A DNA stretch of 49,658 nt from Oceanicola sp. 22II-s10i (GCF_002210105.1 NZ_AQQU01000016.1:1-49658); one strand, 5' to 3'; shown: positions 24,758 through 33,259, counted from the stretch's first letter. The notes: generated by a model from the sequence alone, not told the origin. Numbers and translations are program-made.

Positions 24758-26695
24758 GTGAGACGTCTTTTCAACATATTACTGTACGGGTTCTTGGCGA
24801 TCTGTATCACGGCATCGGTTGGTTCCGGGTTGGTCTATTTTCTGCTGAGCGCATCCGTTCCCGACTACAACGAGGACTTCTCGGTAGCAGGCTTAGGTGG
24901 ACCGGTCGATATTCTGCGAGATGCCTCGGCAATCCCGCACATTACCGCGAGTTCCGCCGCGGATGTCTATTTCGCGATCGGCTTCGTTCATGCGCAAGAC
25001 CGACTCGGTCAGCTGTTAAGGGCAAGGCGAATGGCCGAAGCTTCTTGGCCATCCGATGAGACATTGTCCGTTGCGCCAGCGGTCTCAGACGCGCTCGAAT
25101 CCTATGCCGCCGGCGTCAATGCGTGGCTCGAGCTGGTGTCGGCGGGAGGGCGCGGCAGAGGCTCGCCGGAACTGTTGATCGCAGACGAACGGTCGATCGA
25201 TGCCTGGACACCTGGCGATAGCCTGAGGATTGCCCGGTCTTTTCTGAATGGCCTGCGACCGGAAAGCGCACGGAAAGGAACGCCGAGCTTATCAAGTGCA
25301 ATTATACCGTCGGATCGACCAAAAGTGCTCGAACTATTTGCGACTGATCCGCAGCAGCGCCTCGATGCATGGGCGATAGACGGTGACCGAACCGCTGCCG
25401 GGACACCAATTCTCGCCGCCGATATCAGCGGTTCCCTGTCGCTGCCCTCGGAATGGTATCTCGCCGATCTTCAGTTTTCGACAGGGCCGGCCATAGGGGC
25501 CACGATGCCGGGCGTACCTTTCGTTATTGTCGGTCGCAATACGCGCGTCGCCTGGGCCTTCCGGTCATTTCCCGTGCCAGACGAGGAGGCACCAAGGGGG
25601 CCGTCACCCGTGCAGGCGGCAGGTTTCCTGACGATGCTGGAGCTGTTCACGCGTTCGGCCGACGCGACCGATGCCATCGGAGTTGCCGCAGACATGTTGC
25701 CGAAAGGCATGGAGGCATTGGCCATTGACCGAGAGACCGTTGCCCGATGGCCAAAAGAGGAAGCCGTACGAGCGTTGTCATTTCGCGACATTCGACTGGC
25801 GGAGCTTGAAGCGCGGCAATCGATCTTCTCGACTGAAGGCGCCATCGGTGTTCAAAGGGACACCGTAAGTACCGTGGCGCGAACCCTGCTGCCCCTGATG
25901 GCGAAGGAGCTTTGGTTCGTGCAGTCCAGAGACAGCATCGAAGGCACCGATGCGAACGACCTTCGTCGTGAACTACTGGACAGGCTTGCGTCGTGGAATG
26001 GCGACATGGATCGCTATTCACCGGAACCTCTGCTGTTCTGGACTTGGCTCCGGGCTTTGCAGCAGCGCATTTTGAAAGACGAATTTCCGGCAGCGCAGCA
26101 ACTCTGGACCCGTCCGAACCCGAACTTTCTTTATGCGGTACTCAGCGATCGTCGCGGTAGCGCAATCTGGTGCGACATCCGCCTATCCTCACCTCGCGAG
26201 ACATGCGAGGAGCAGGTTCGCGTGGCCCTGGATGATGCCCTTGGCTGGCTGGTCGATCGATATGGGCGCGATCCCTCGACGTGGACCTGGGGGGAGGAGC
26301 ATAGATTGGACATGCAGTGGTCGCCGATCAGTTCACGTGGGTTGCTGACCAACCTGCTGTCCCTTCAAGCGCCGATTTCAGGCGATCCGTTTACGCAATT
26401 CTTGACATCATTTGGTGTTGAAGAAGACCGTCCATTCCTTGTGAGTGCCGGAAGCAATTTTCAGGCGGTCATGTCGATATCGGAAGCAGCGGGATCATAC
26501 TACATCACGCCCGCCGGACAGTCGGGACATCCGCTATCTCGATTCTACGACAATCTCTTTCCCTCGTGGATACAAGGCGAATACCTCGCCATGTCGACCG
26601 ATCTGTCACTGGCCCGTGGCGGCGCTTCCGGGATCTCGCGGCTCACACCGGCTACCTCCGACAACCCTCGGATGAGCGAGGGCCAGAGCGAATGA
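24758..26695 (+). CDS. Penicillin-acylase-family protein lacking the catalytic serine
   Basis: 645 residues with an N-terminal anchor or signal. Family features are clear: DILRDASAIPHITA, DVYFAIGFVHAQDRL in the alpha part and WAIDGDRTAAGTPILAAD, SEWYLADL in the beta part. In active acylases the beta chain begins with Ser of a SNxW motif; here the equivalent is Leu202-Asp-Ala-Trp, so the Ntn nucleophile is missing. The protein is also shorter than the roughly 750-800 residues usual, with a reduced beta region. It uses GTG at 24758 and its stop overlaps ctaG (ATGA). It is intact and apparently maintained, so it may be a non-catalytic binding protein. Confidence 0.8.
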   Translation: MRRLFNILLYGFLAICITASVGSGLVYFLLSASVPDYNEDFSVAGLGGPVDILRDASAIPHITASSAADVYFAIGFVHAQDRLGQLLRARRMAEASWPSDETLSVAPAVSDALESYAAGVNAWLELVSAGGRGRGSPELLIADERSIDAWTPGDSLRIARSFLNGLRPESARKGTPSLSSAIIPSDRPKVLELFATDPQQRLDAWAIDGDRTAAGTPILAADISGSLSLPSEWYLADLQFSTGPAIGATMPGVPFVIVGRNTRVAWAFRSFPVPDEEAPRGPSPVQAAGFLTMLELFTRSADATDAIGVAADMLPKGMEALAIDRETVARWPKEEAVRALSFRDIRLAELEARQSIFSTEGAIGVQRDTVSTVARTLLPLMAKELWFVQSRDSIEGTDANDLRRELLDRLASWNGDMDRYSPEPLLFWTWLRALQQRILKDEFPAAQQLWTRPNPNFLYAVLSDRRGSAIWCDIRLSSPRETCEEQVRVALDDALGWLVDRYGRDPSTWTWGEEHRLDMQWSPISSRGLLTNLLSLQAPISGDPFTQFLTSFGVEEDRPFLVSAGSNFQAVMSISEAAGSYYITPAGQSGHPLSRFYDNLFPSWIQGEYLAMSTDLSLARGGASGISRLTPATSDNPRMSEGQSE

Positions 26696-27693
26696 TCACA
26701 AACTTCTTCTTCCTTTACGACCCTTTCGGCTATGTGCTGTCACCGGTGTCGCTCATTGTTGTCGGTCTTACAGTATGGCTGTTTTTGCGTGGGCTCAAAA
26801 TACACGCTCGCTGTCTCGGAAGGGTTTCTGGTTGGCGTCGAACCGCCTTCTTTGTCGGCCTCGCGGCCGTCCTCGTCGCGACGAATGGGCCGCTCGCGCC
26901 ATTGGGGCACAGTCTGTTTTCGGTACATCAGGTCGAGCATCTTCTTCTGCGACTGGTAGGACCGCTTCTTATCGCGGTTTCTCAGCCCTGGCTTGGCCTT
27001 CAAGCCGGATTGAAAAGGGAATGGCGCCGACGCCTTGCCGCGATTGGGCGTGCGCGCATCCCGCGATTCTTGGCGCTTCCTGCATCTGCCACCTCCTTGT
27101 TGATTGGTGCGCTTTTCGTCTGGCAGATCCCGATGATCTACGCCCTTACACAACGTATTGCGGCGATGGAAGCGCTGGCACATCTGTCTATGGTGCTTGC
27201 TGGGCTTTGGTACTTTGCTATGCTGTTCGATCTGCGTGATCCGCCTGAAGGAGCGCGGCGCGGCGCTCGGCTGATGTCAGGGTTCGTGGTGATCGTTTCC
27301 AACATCTTTCTGGGCTCCCTGACAACGCTCAAGGAGGTGCCCCTCTATGGATCAGAAATCATCGCAGCGAGCGGTGGTCGACTTCGCGCCCTGGCTGACG
27401 AGACAATCGGTGGCTACGTAATCTGGGTCCCGTCGTCGATGGTTCTCATCGCGGCAATCATTCTGGTGCTGAACGGCTGGAACGCGGCGGAGGAACGGCG
27501 CTGGACGTCCCGCTACGACCTGATGCGCCAATCGAATGCGGCGGCGCTCGAGTTTCCGGAAACCGCGGAGGAACTGCGTCTGAAAGTAGAGAAGCCGAAC
27601 CGGGACATGGGCCGTACGCTCGCCCTTGGCGCATTCTCCATGTTCATGGTTGTCATGATTACCGTCGTGACCATCGTCTATGCCCTCGGATAG
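26692..27693 (+). CDS. CtaG-type (caa3_CtaG family) cytochrome oxidase assembly protein
   Basis: 333 residues with about eight membrane segments. HQVEHLLLRLVGPLL and GLWYFAML are typical of the CtaG family found in Bacillus and many proteobacteria. It assists copper insertion into haem-copper oxidases. It ends the 13-gene operon and fits with the two SCO proteins and PCu(A)C. The start at 26692 overlaps the acylase stop by 4 bp. Confidence 0.88.
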   Translation: MITNFFFLYDPFGYVLSPVSLIVVGLTVWLFLRGLKIHARCLGRVSGWRRTAFFVGLAAVLVATNGPLAPLGHSLFSVHQVEHLLLRLVGPLLIAVSQPWLGLQAGLKREWRRRLAAIGRARIPRFLALPASATSLLIGALFVWQIPMIYALTQRIAAMEALAHLSMVLAGLWYFAMLFDLRDPPEGARRGARLMSGFVVIVSNIFLGSLTTLKEVPLYGSEIIAASGGRLRALADETIGGYVIWVPSSMVLIAAIILVLNGWNAAEERRWTSRYDLMRQSNAAALEFPETAEELRLKVEKPNRDMGRTLALGAFSMFMVVMITVVTIVYALG

Positions 27694-27789
27694 ATTGAAT
27701 TCGACATGAGACCAGACGCATTCTTCTCCGCTAGGGCCCGCCTGTTTCGCCACTGCCACGGCTGGACACATATTGTAGTGTCCTTACGC

Positions 27790-27890
27790 GTACCGGGTGC
27801 TTGCGCTGGCCCCCGGCGGCGAGCGTCACTTTAGCCGTGATCGCCATCGAAGTGATCAACGTGGCCCTGTGCCGACGATTTTCCTGATCT
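27790..27890 (+). pseudogene. Possible degraded dgkA-like fragment
   Basis: Between the ctaG stop and the convergent L,D-transpeptidase the plus strand reads SVTLAVIAIEVINVALCRRFS then stop. The ExxNxA spacing resembles the last helix of diacylglycerol/undecaprenol kinases. Too short for certainty. Nothing else convincing lies in 27694-27912. Confidence 0.2.
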
Positions 27891-27912
27891 GACGGAAGAT
27901 CATCTCCTCCCA

Positions 27913-28425
27913 TCAGGCGTAGATGTCGATCGGTGTTCCGTCTTTCACCATTGCATAGATGTCCTCGATCTGCCGATCTGTGACCGCGATGCAGCCAGCT
28001 GTCCAGTCGCGGACATCCGTTGGGTCGATCCCTGGGCGTGGACCACCATGGATGAAGATGTCGCCGCCGGGGGAAAGGCCCTGCGCTTCAGCGAAGGCTA
28101 TGTCGGCCTCATTCGGATAGGAGATGCCAACCGAAAGATGATACGTACTGTCGGGGTTGCGCTTATCGACTACGTAAGCGCCCTCAGGGGTCCGGCCGTC
28201 TCCCTCGAATTGCTTGTGACCCTCAGGAGCGAAACCCAGCCCGACCGGATAGGTTTGCAATACGCGATCGGCTCCGTCCAGAACAAGCAAACGCTGCCCC
28301 TTGTAAAGCCGAACACGGGTCACCTCGGGTCCGCCATAGCTGCGGAACTTGCTGGCACAGCCAGACAAAAACGCTGCCAACCCGCCCAACAGGACGGCGC
28401 GGCGGGGAAATCGGATGGTTTTCAC
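27913..28425 (-). CDS. Lipid-anchored L,D-transpeptidase (YkuD domain), first copy
   Basis: 170 residues, lipoprotein signal ending LSGC (Cys 23), then a YkuD domain with the active-site signature IFIHGGP and DWTAGCIAVTD. It makes 3-3 peptidoglycan cross-links or attaches peptidoglycan to proteins. The start is GTG at 28425. It is convergent with ctaG. A second YkuD protein, Tat-exported, is at 31778. Confidence 0.9.
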   Translation of the reverse strand: MKTIRFPRRAVLLGGLAAFLSGCASKFRSYGGPEVTRVRLYKGQRLLVLDGADRVLQTYPVGLGFAPEGHKQFEGDGRTPEGAYVVDKRNPDSTYHLSVGISYPNEADIAFAEAQGLSPGGDIFIHGGPRPGIDPTDVRDWTAGCIAVTDRQIEDIYAMVKDGTPIDIYA

Positions 28426-28488
28426 TGCTCGATGCCTCTTTCGTGAGGTCTGATATGGACATTACGTTACCTTGCAAATGCTGCGTGA

Positions 28489-28542
28489 TCAATGTCCGTG
28501 GGCAAGCGCGGCCTTTGCGATCTCTGGACCAACCTGCTCACC
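28489..28542 (-). pseudogene. Duplicated 3' end of the Zn/Cd/Pb ATPase gene
   Basis: The minus strand encodes GEQVGPEIAKAALAHGH then TGA. The last 17 residues of the ATPase encoded at 28909 are GEQVGEGLAKGALAHGH, identical at 13 of 17, with the DNA also alike. The similarity fades upstream through a TAG codon (LPVALKALR, stop, ARKAFS). It is separated from the intact gene by the zinc-ribbon gene, implying that a related ATPase gene once lay here and was deleted. Confidence 0.6.
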
Positions 28543-28607
28543 GCTGAATGCCTTGCGGGCCTACCGCAGCGCCTTGAGGGCGACCGGCAGGGAGGCCACG
28601 GCAAGCC

Positions 28608-28874
28608 TTAATCGAACAACTCGTGAAGCCAGGATTTGCGCCGATAGCCGTGCTTTCCGCGCCGGTAGCCGCGATCATCGTCGTAGCCGCGCGGCTCAGG
28701 CACCCGCTGAGGCGCCACATCGGGTGCCGAACGCTCGATGATCTTGTCCAGTTCGCCCCGGTCGAGCCAGACACCCCGGCAATCGGGACAGAAGTCGATC
28801 TCGATCCCCTGGCGGTCGGTCATGCTCAAGGGCACCTCGCAAACCGGACACATCATCCTGCCCTTCACGCTCAT
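28608..28874 (-). CDS. Small zinc-ribbon (zf-TFIIB) protein
   Basis: 88 residues with CPVC and FCPDCRGVWLDRGEL, the zf-TFIIB pattern of two CxxC pairs followed by the conserved GVWLDxGEL, then a basic, Arg/Tyr-rich tail. The start at 28874 follows AAAGGAG. It lies 34 bp after the ATPase stop, probably in the same transcript. It may act as a zinc buffer or nucleic-acid-binding factor; function unknown. Confidence 0.85.
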   Translation of the reverse strand: MSVKGRMMCPVCEVPLSMTDRQGIEIDFCPDCRGVWLDRGELDKIIERSAPDVAPQRVPEPRGYDDDRGYRRGKHGYRRKSWLHELFD

Positions 28875-28908
28875 GTCTCGTCTCGGCTCCTTTCCGGGTT
28901 CTCCCAGT

Positions 28909-31263
28909 TCAATGACCATGTGCCAGCGCCCCTTTGGCCAAGCCTTCGCCAACCTGTTCACCGCCGGACGGCGGCGCCTTGGCCTCTTGGCTGTTAAGCA
29001 GGCGCAGGGCGTTGGCCACCACCAGCAATGACACTCCTACGTCGGCTGCAATAGCGCCCCACATCGATGCCAGTCCGAACGCGGTAGCGACAACGAAAAC
29101 GCCCTTGGTCGCCAAGGAAATACCGATGTTCTGATGGATAATCGACATTGTCCGGCGCGAATGACCGATCAGCCAAGGCACCTTGCCGAGGTCGTCGGTC
29201 ATCAGGGCAATATCCGCCGTCTCGATTGCCGCGTCCGAACCAACAGCGCCCATCGCGATGGCGTAATGCGCGCGCGCCATGGCGGGGGCGTCGTTCACCC
29301 CGTCGCCGATCATGGCCACCATGTCATGCGTTTCGACCAGTTCTTCGATGGCTGTCACCTTGTCTTCGGGCAAAAGCTCGGCACGGACCTCGTCGATGCC
29401 GACCTCGGCTGCAACGGCGCGCGCTGTCCGCTCGTTGTCGCCCGTCAACATGACGATGGTCTTCACGCCTTGCGCGTGGAGCTGTGCCACGATGCCCTTG
29501 GCGTCGGGGCGGATACGGTCGCGCAATTCCAGGATGCCGGTCACGCCGGTGTCGTCGCCCACGGCAACAAGGGTGCTGCCAGCCCCTTCGATGCGGTCGC
29601 GCAGATCCTTCGGAATGGCGTCGCCGAAACCCTTCTCCTCGGCAAACCGGTCGGACCCTAGCCAGATCGACCGGCCGTCTGTGCGTCCTTCAAGTCCCCT
29701 ACCGGGAACGGTTCGGGTGTCTTCCGCGGCGGACACATTGATGCCGTCGGCTTCTGCCCGCGCGAGAATGGCACGCGCCAAGGGATGCGAGGAACGTGCC
29801 TCCAGCCCAGCGGCGAGGGTCATCAGATCTTGCGCCGATGCTTTGCCCAGCGGATGCACCGCCGCCACCTCGGGCTCGCCCATGGTGATCGTGCCGGTCT
29901 TGTCCATGGCCAATGCAGTGGTCTTGCCCGGTGCCTCAACATATGCACCGCCCTTGATCAGCACCCCCGCCCGCGCAGAGGCGGTGAGTGCAGCGACGAT
30001 GGAGACCGGTGTCGAGATGACCAGAGCACACGGGCAGGCGATCACCAGCAGCACGAGTGCATTGTAGAACCAATAATCCCAGGCCCCACCGAAAATGAGC
30101 GGCGGCAACAGGGCAATTGCGATGGCGAGAGCCATGACGATAGGCGTGTAGATGCGGGCAAATTTCGCCACCCACTGCTCCACCGGCGCGCGGCGGGCAT
30201 GGGCGTCGCCGACCATGCGGATAATCTTGGCCAACACGGTGTCCGAGGCGGCCTTCGTGGCGCGCACCGTCAGTGTGCCTTCGCCGTTGATCGTACCGGC
30301 ATAGACATCGTCGCCCCGTTCCTTTGGGACCAGCGCACTCTCTCCGGTGATTGGCGCCTGATCGACGGCCCCTGCCCCATCGACAACCTCACCATCCAAT
30401 GGGATGCGGTCTCCGCCGCGCACGACGAAACGTGCGTTGATAGCAACCGCGGAAGCCGGTACGTCCGCTTCCGAACCGTCATCATAAAGAATTCTTGCCG
30501 TCGGCGGCGCCAGGTCCAGCAGAGCTGAAACCGCATTCCTCGCACGCCCGACGCTCCAGCTTTCGAGGAAAAGCGAGAGCGAGAAGAAGAACGCAACCGT
30601 CGCCGCCTCGAAAAATTCGCCGAGGCCAATTGCACCCGCGACTGCGACTACCATGAGCAGGTTCATGTCGGGCGACAGCCGCCGTGCGGACGACCATGCC
30701 TTGGGCGCCACGAGCCAAACACCGAACAGGATCGCAACCGCGAATAGCCCTGCCTCGACCAGTGGCATCGGCGCTTCGCCGTGCCCTGCGAAGAGGCCGA
30801 GTGCCCCCCCCATGCCGGTCTCGATGATGTGCCACAGAAATCCCGCGGCCCAGAAGCCGCCACTGAGCGCCGTAAACAGCCGCTGGCGTGCAAGATGGGC
30901 CGCCTGGTCGACCGACGCGTTTTCGGCATCCCAGGGCTTGGCGGTCATGCCGGTGCTTGCGACCAGCTCTGCAATTTCGCCGTCCGATACACTCTTGGCG
31001 CTGTCGAGAATAGTCATCCGTCCATTGATCACGTCGAACGCGAGATGCTCGGCCCCGCCGATCTTCGGGCCGACCACCTTGTTCAGGATTGCTACCTCCT
31101 CGGCGCAATCGAGGCCGGACACCTGAAAACTGCGCCCGCCCGCTGGCGCGGGCGTCGTCGGAACGATGTCGCCGCACGTTCCGGCGCTCCCGCAGCAGCT
31201 GCCGCCGCTTGTCTGGGCATCTTCGGCGTGATCGTGGTCGTGACGATGGGTGTCGGACGGCAT
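28909..31263 (-). CDS. zntA: Zn/Cd/Pb-exporting P1B-2 ATPase
   Basis: 784-residue inner-membrane pump. The N-terminus is His/Cys-rich (HRHDHDH, CCGSAGTC) and is followed by an HMA-like domain with GLDCAEEV, where the second Cys of CxxC is replaced. The core has CPCALVISTP, DKTGTITMG and GDGVNDAPA. The Lys in TM7 (ISLATKGVF) and Asp in TM8 (ADVGVSLL) are P1B-2 signatures. It is driven by the PbrR-type promoter at 31296-31326, 33 bp upstream. Zn, Cd and Pb are all possible; cadA or pbrA would be equally fair names. Confidence 0.95.
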   Translation of the reverse strand: MPSDTHRHDHDHAEDAQTSGGSCCGSAGTCGDIVPTTPAPAGGRSFQVSGLDCAEEVAILNKVVGPKIGGAEHLAFDVINGRMTILDSAKSVSDGEIAELVASTGMTAKPWDAENASVDQAAHLARQRLFTALSGGFWAAGFLWHIIETGMGGALGLFAGHGEAPMPLVEAGLFAVAILFGVWLVAPKAWSSARRLSPDMNLLMVVAVAGAIGLGEFFEAATVAFFFSLSLFLESWSVGRARNAVSALLDLAPPTARILYDDGSEADVPASAVAINARFVVRGGDRIPLDGEVVDGAGAVDQAPITGESALVPKERGDDVYAGTINGEGTLTVRATKAASDTVLAKIIRMVGDAHARRAPVEQWVAKFARIYTPIVMALAIAIALLPPLIFGGAWDYWFYNALVLLVIACPCALVISTPVSIVAALTASARAGVLIKGGAYVEAPGKTTALAMDKTGTITMGEPEVAAVHPLGKASAQDLMTLAAGLEARSSHPLARAILARAEADGINVSAAEDTRTVPGRGLEGRTDGRSIWLGSDRFAEEKGFGDAIPKDLRDRIEGAGSTLVAVGDDTGVTGILELRDRIRPDAKGIVAQLHAQGVKTIVMLTGDNERTARAVAAEVGIDEVRAELLPEDKVTAIEELVETHDMVAMIGDGVNDAPAMARAHYAIAMGAVGSDAAIETADIALMTDDLGKVPWLIGHSRRTMSIIHQNIGISLATKGVFVVATAFGLASMWGAIAADVGVSLLVVANALRLLNSQEAKAPPSGGEQVGEGLAKGALAHGH

Positions 31264-31295
31264 GAATGGACCTCTGGATTCGGGTGCTTTACCAT

Positions 31296-31326
31296 GACAT
31301 AGCCCCTACAGTAGCTAGAGCTTCAA
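31296..31326 (-). promoter_or_regulatory. PbrR/CadR-type promoter of the Zn/Cd/Pb ATPase
   Basis: Minus strand: -35 TTGAAG (31326-31321), dyad CTCTAG-cta-CTGTAG (31320-31306), 19-bp spacer, -10 TATGTC (31301-31296). Confidence 0.85.
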
Positions 31327-31445
31327 GAGCAAAATACGGTGGTATTTCAGTTTGTTTTATTGCTAGAGGATGCGGCGACCGGCTCCATCACGCCTTGAGG
31401 CATGAACAGCCGCTGCAAAGAAAAACAGTCACGAAAGGAAGCTTG

Positions 31446-31730
31446 ATGCGGGTTTTGATGCTGAAGCAAAAAATGATGGTTGCAGTGGTGCTGTCGCTTA
31501 CGGCCGGATGCGCAGTCCAGCCGACTGGGCCAGGCGACGCGGCAGACCAGCGGGGCAACGTTCCCGAAGCCGTGATTGCAATGGCTGCCCCGGATCAGGA
31601 TGTTGCAACCGCGCGCTTGGTGCCCGAGGACGGGTGCTACTGGTACGAACACAGCGGCCCCGTTGAAACGACCTTGCTGCCGCTGCGCACGGCGAACGGC
31701 AACCCTATCTGCGTCGCGCGGGAAGTGTGA
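31446..31730 (+). CDS. Small predicted lipoprotein, unknown function
   Basis: 94 residues with a lipoprotein signal ending LTAGC (Cys 22). The mature part ends with DGCYWYEHSGPVETTLLPLR and NPICVAREV, containing two Cys likely to form a disulfide. The start at 31446 follows AAAGGAAG. It diverges from the ATPase gene. No family name known to me. Confidence 0.7.
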   Translation: MRVLMLKQKMMVAVVLSLTAGCAVQPTGPGDAADQRGNVPEAVIAMAAPDQDVATARLVPEDGCYWYEHSGPVETTLLPLRTANGNPICVAREV

Positions 31731-31777
31731 CGACGACCCGCACGTCACATCAATGCGCTGAGAGCTAATTACCTCAT

Positions 31778-32440
31778 TCAACTTCTCGCGGTAACGCTGT
31801 CCTCAGCCGAATAAAGATGTGCTGTCGATCCGATCTCGACGTTCGGATAAAGCTCGTTGATGTGTGCCATAACCATCCGCACGCAACCCGAACTCGCACG
31901 ACCGCCGATGCTTCTCGGATAGGGTGTGCCGTGTATCCGAAGATAGGTGTCGCGATCACCGACATAGAGATAGAGCGCCCGCGATCCCAAGGCGTTTTGA
32001 GGCCCGGGTTCCATCCCGTCGGCCCATCTTGCGTTTTCGGGATCCCGCTCGATCATATTCTGTGTCGGCGTCCAGTGCGGCCACCTGACCTTGCGCTTGA
32101 TGTTATAAACACCTGGCTCGTAGAGGTTGCCCCGCGCGATCGCCACGCCGTAGCGCATCGCGGTTCCACCCTCCTCAATGTGGTAGAGATACCGCGCGAC
32201 CGCATCGACATGGATGTCTCCCGGCACGAGGCCGTCCTTCGCGTCCACACGCTGAGGCAAGAAACGTGGGTGTAGTCCCCAAGGGTTTGACGTGGCCGGA
32301 TCGAAGCCGGGCGGGCTGACTTGCGCGTCCCATTCAGCCTTCTGCGCCTCGGTGGGCCAGCTATCGGCAAACACAGGGTTGGCCACAGTCGCCGAAAAGA
32401 GCGCTGTTGTCGTTTGAATGAAGTGTCGTCTTGTCAGCAT
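31778..32440 (-). CDS. Tat-exported L,D-transpeptidase (YkuD domain), second copy
   Basis: 220 residues from Met at 32440, with a Tat signal (LTRRHFIQTTTALF) and a C-terminal YkuD domain with RIHGTPYPRSIG and SSGCVRM (catalytic His and Cys). An upstream Met at 32491 lies next to the promoter -10 and would hide the signal. The PbrR-type box at 32502-32532 predicts induction by divalent metal. It strengthens peptidoglycan by 3-3 links; folded export via Tat is unusual for this family. Confidence 0.9.
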   Translation of the reverse strand: MLTRRHFIQTTTALFSATVANPVFADSWPTEAQKAEWDAQVSPPGFDPATSNPWGLHPRFLPQRVDAKDGLVPGDIHVDAVARYLYHIEEGGTAMRYGVAIARGNLYEPGVYNIKRKVRWPHWTPTQNMIERDPENARWADGMEPGPQNALGSRALYLYVGDRDTYLRIHGTPYPRSIGGRASSGCVRMVMAHINELYPNVEIGSTAHLYSAEDSVTARS

Positions 32441-32501
32441 GTCGTACCCTTTCGGTTCCCACCGGCGATCAATGGCAAGAACGATATACATTCTCGTCGA
32501 C

Positions 32502-32532
32502 TAGATAGGACTTCTAGTGGCTAGAGGTTCAA
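32502..32532 (-). promoter_or_regulatory. PbrR/CadR-type promoter of the Tat L,D-transpeptidase
   Basis: Minus strand: -35 TTGAAC (32532-32527), dyad CTCTAG-cca-CTAGAA (32526-32512), 19-bp spacer, -10 TATCTA (32507-32502). The best -10 of the set. Confidence 0.85.
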
Positions 32533-32731
32533 GGGCAAATTTTCGTGAACGCATGCACGCGACCCTGGTAGCACATGCTTGCCTTGCGGTCGGGTTAACG
32601 GCCAACCAGGTCAGGTCCGAATTAGCGTGGTAAAGCGGGAGTCGGGGGGCGGAGTAGGACAGATTTGCCGAATTGGTCCCCCGGTGGATCGGCTTTGGTC
32701 GAAAGATACTATCCTGACACCCTGTCGAACT

Positions 32732-33259
32732 TCACCCGCCCGTGTCATTGGCCGAAACTTCGGCTTGGAACTCACGTTGTCGCTCAGGCCAGGTGCTCTT
32801 GATGTAGACGAGGATCGCCTCGATCTCTGCGTCTGTCAGATCCTCTCCGAAGGCCGGCATGTCGCTCTCGTATCCCGGCACGACGGCACCGACCCCGCCT
32901 TTAGTGATCTGAAAAAGCATGCGGTCTGAATGGTGCCAGGTGTGGCCTGTGTCATCATGCGGCGGGGCCGGCATTCTTCCGGTGTCAAGACGACGACGCC
33001 AATCGGGCTGGCCTTCAAGGTTCGCACCATGGCAACTGGCGCAGTTGTCCGCATAAAGCTGTTGCCCTGCCGTGACCTCGGATGCAAGCACGGGCTCTCC
33101 CAAGAACGTCAGTCCCTCGACACGCGGGTCCACCGGTTCCGATTGGGCCAGCACCACAACGCCGGTGGTCGCGAGCGTGGACACTAGGGCAGCGAGGTGC
33201 ACTGACCGCCTGACCGTACCCTTCGCCAGTCGGTTTTTCGGCCCCTTATTCATCGGCAT
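32732..33259 (-). CDS. Exported monohaem cytochrome c
   Basis: 175 residues with an N-terminal signal or anchor (basic run then about 20 hydrophobic residues) and one haem site CASCH. A Met-Pro segment (SDMPAFGEDLTDAEI) supplies the likely axial Met. It overlaps the end of the DUF411 gene. As last gene of the oxidase operon it may carry electrons from the multicopper oxidase system to the respiratory chain. Start at 33259, with 33253 as alternative. Confidence 0.87.
   Translation of the reverse strand: MPMNKGPKNRLAKGTVRRSVHLAALVSTLATTGVVVLAQSEPVDPRVEGLTFLGEPVLASEVTAGQQLYADNCASCHGANLEGQPDWRRRLDTGRMPAPPHDDTGHTWHHSDRMLFQITKGGVGAVVPGYESDMPAFGEDLTDAEIEAILVYIKSTWPERQREFQAEVSANDTGG

Noticed and set aside
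28472..28741. 89-codon plus-strand frame between the L,D-transpeptidase and zinc-ribbon genes
   Set aside because: It runs antisense to the ATPase-tail remnant and the zinc-ribbon gene and shows no domain.
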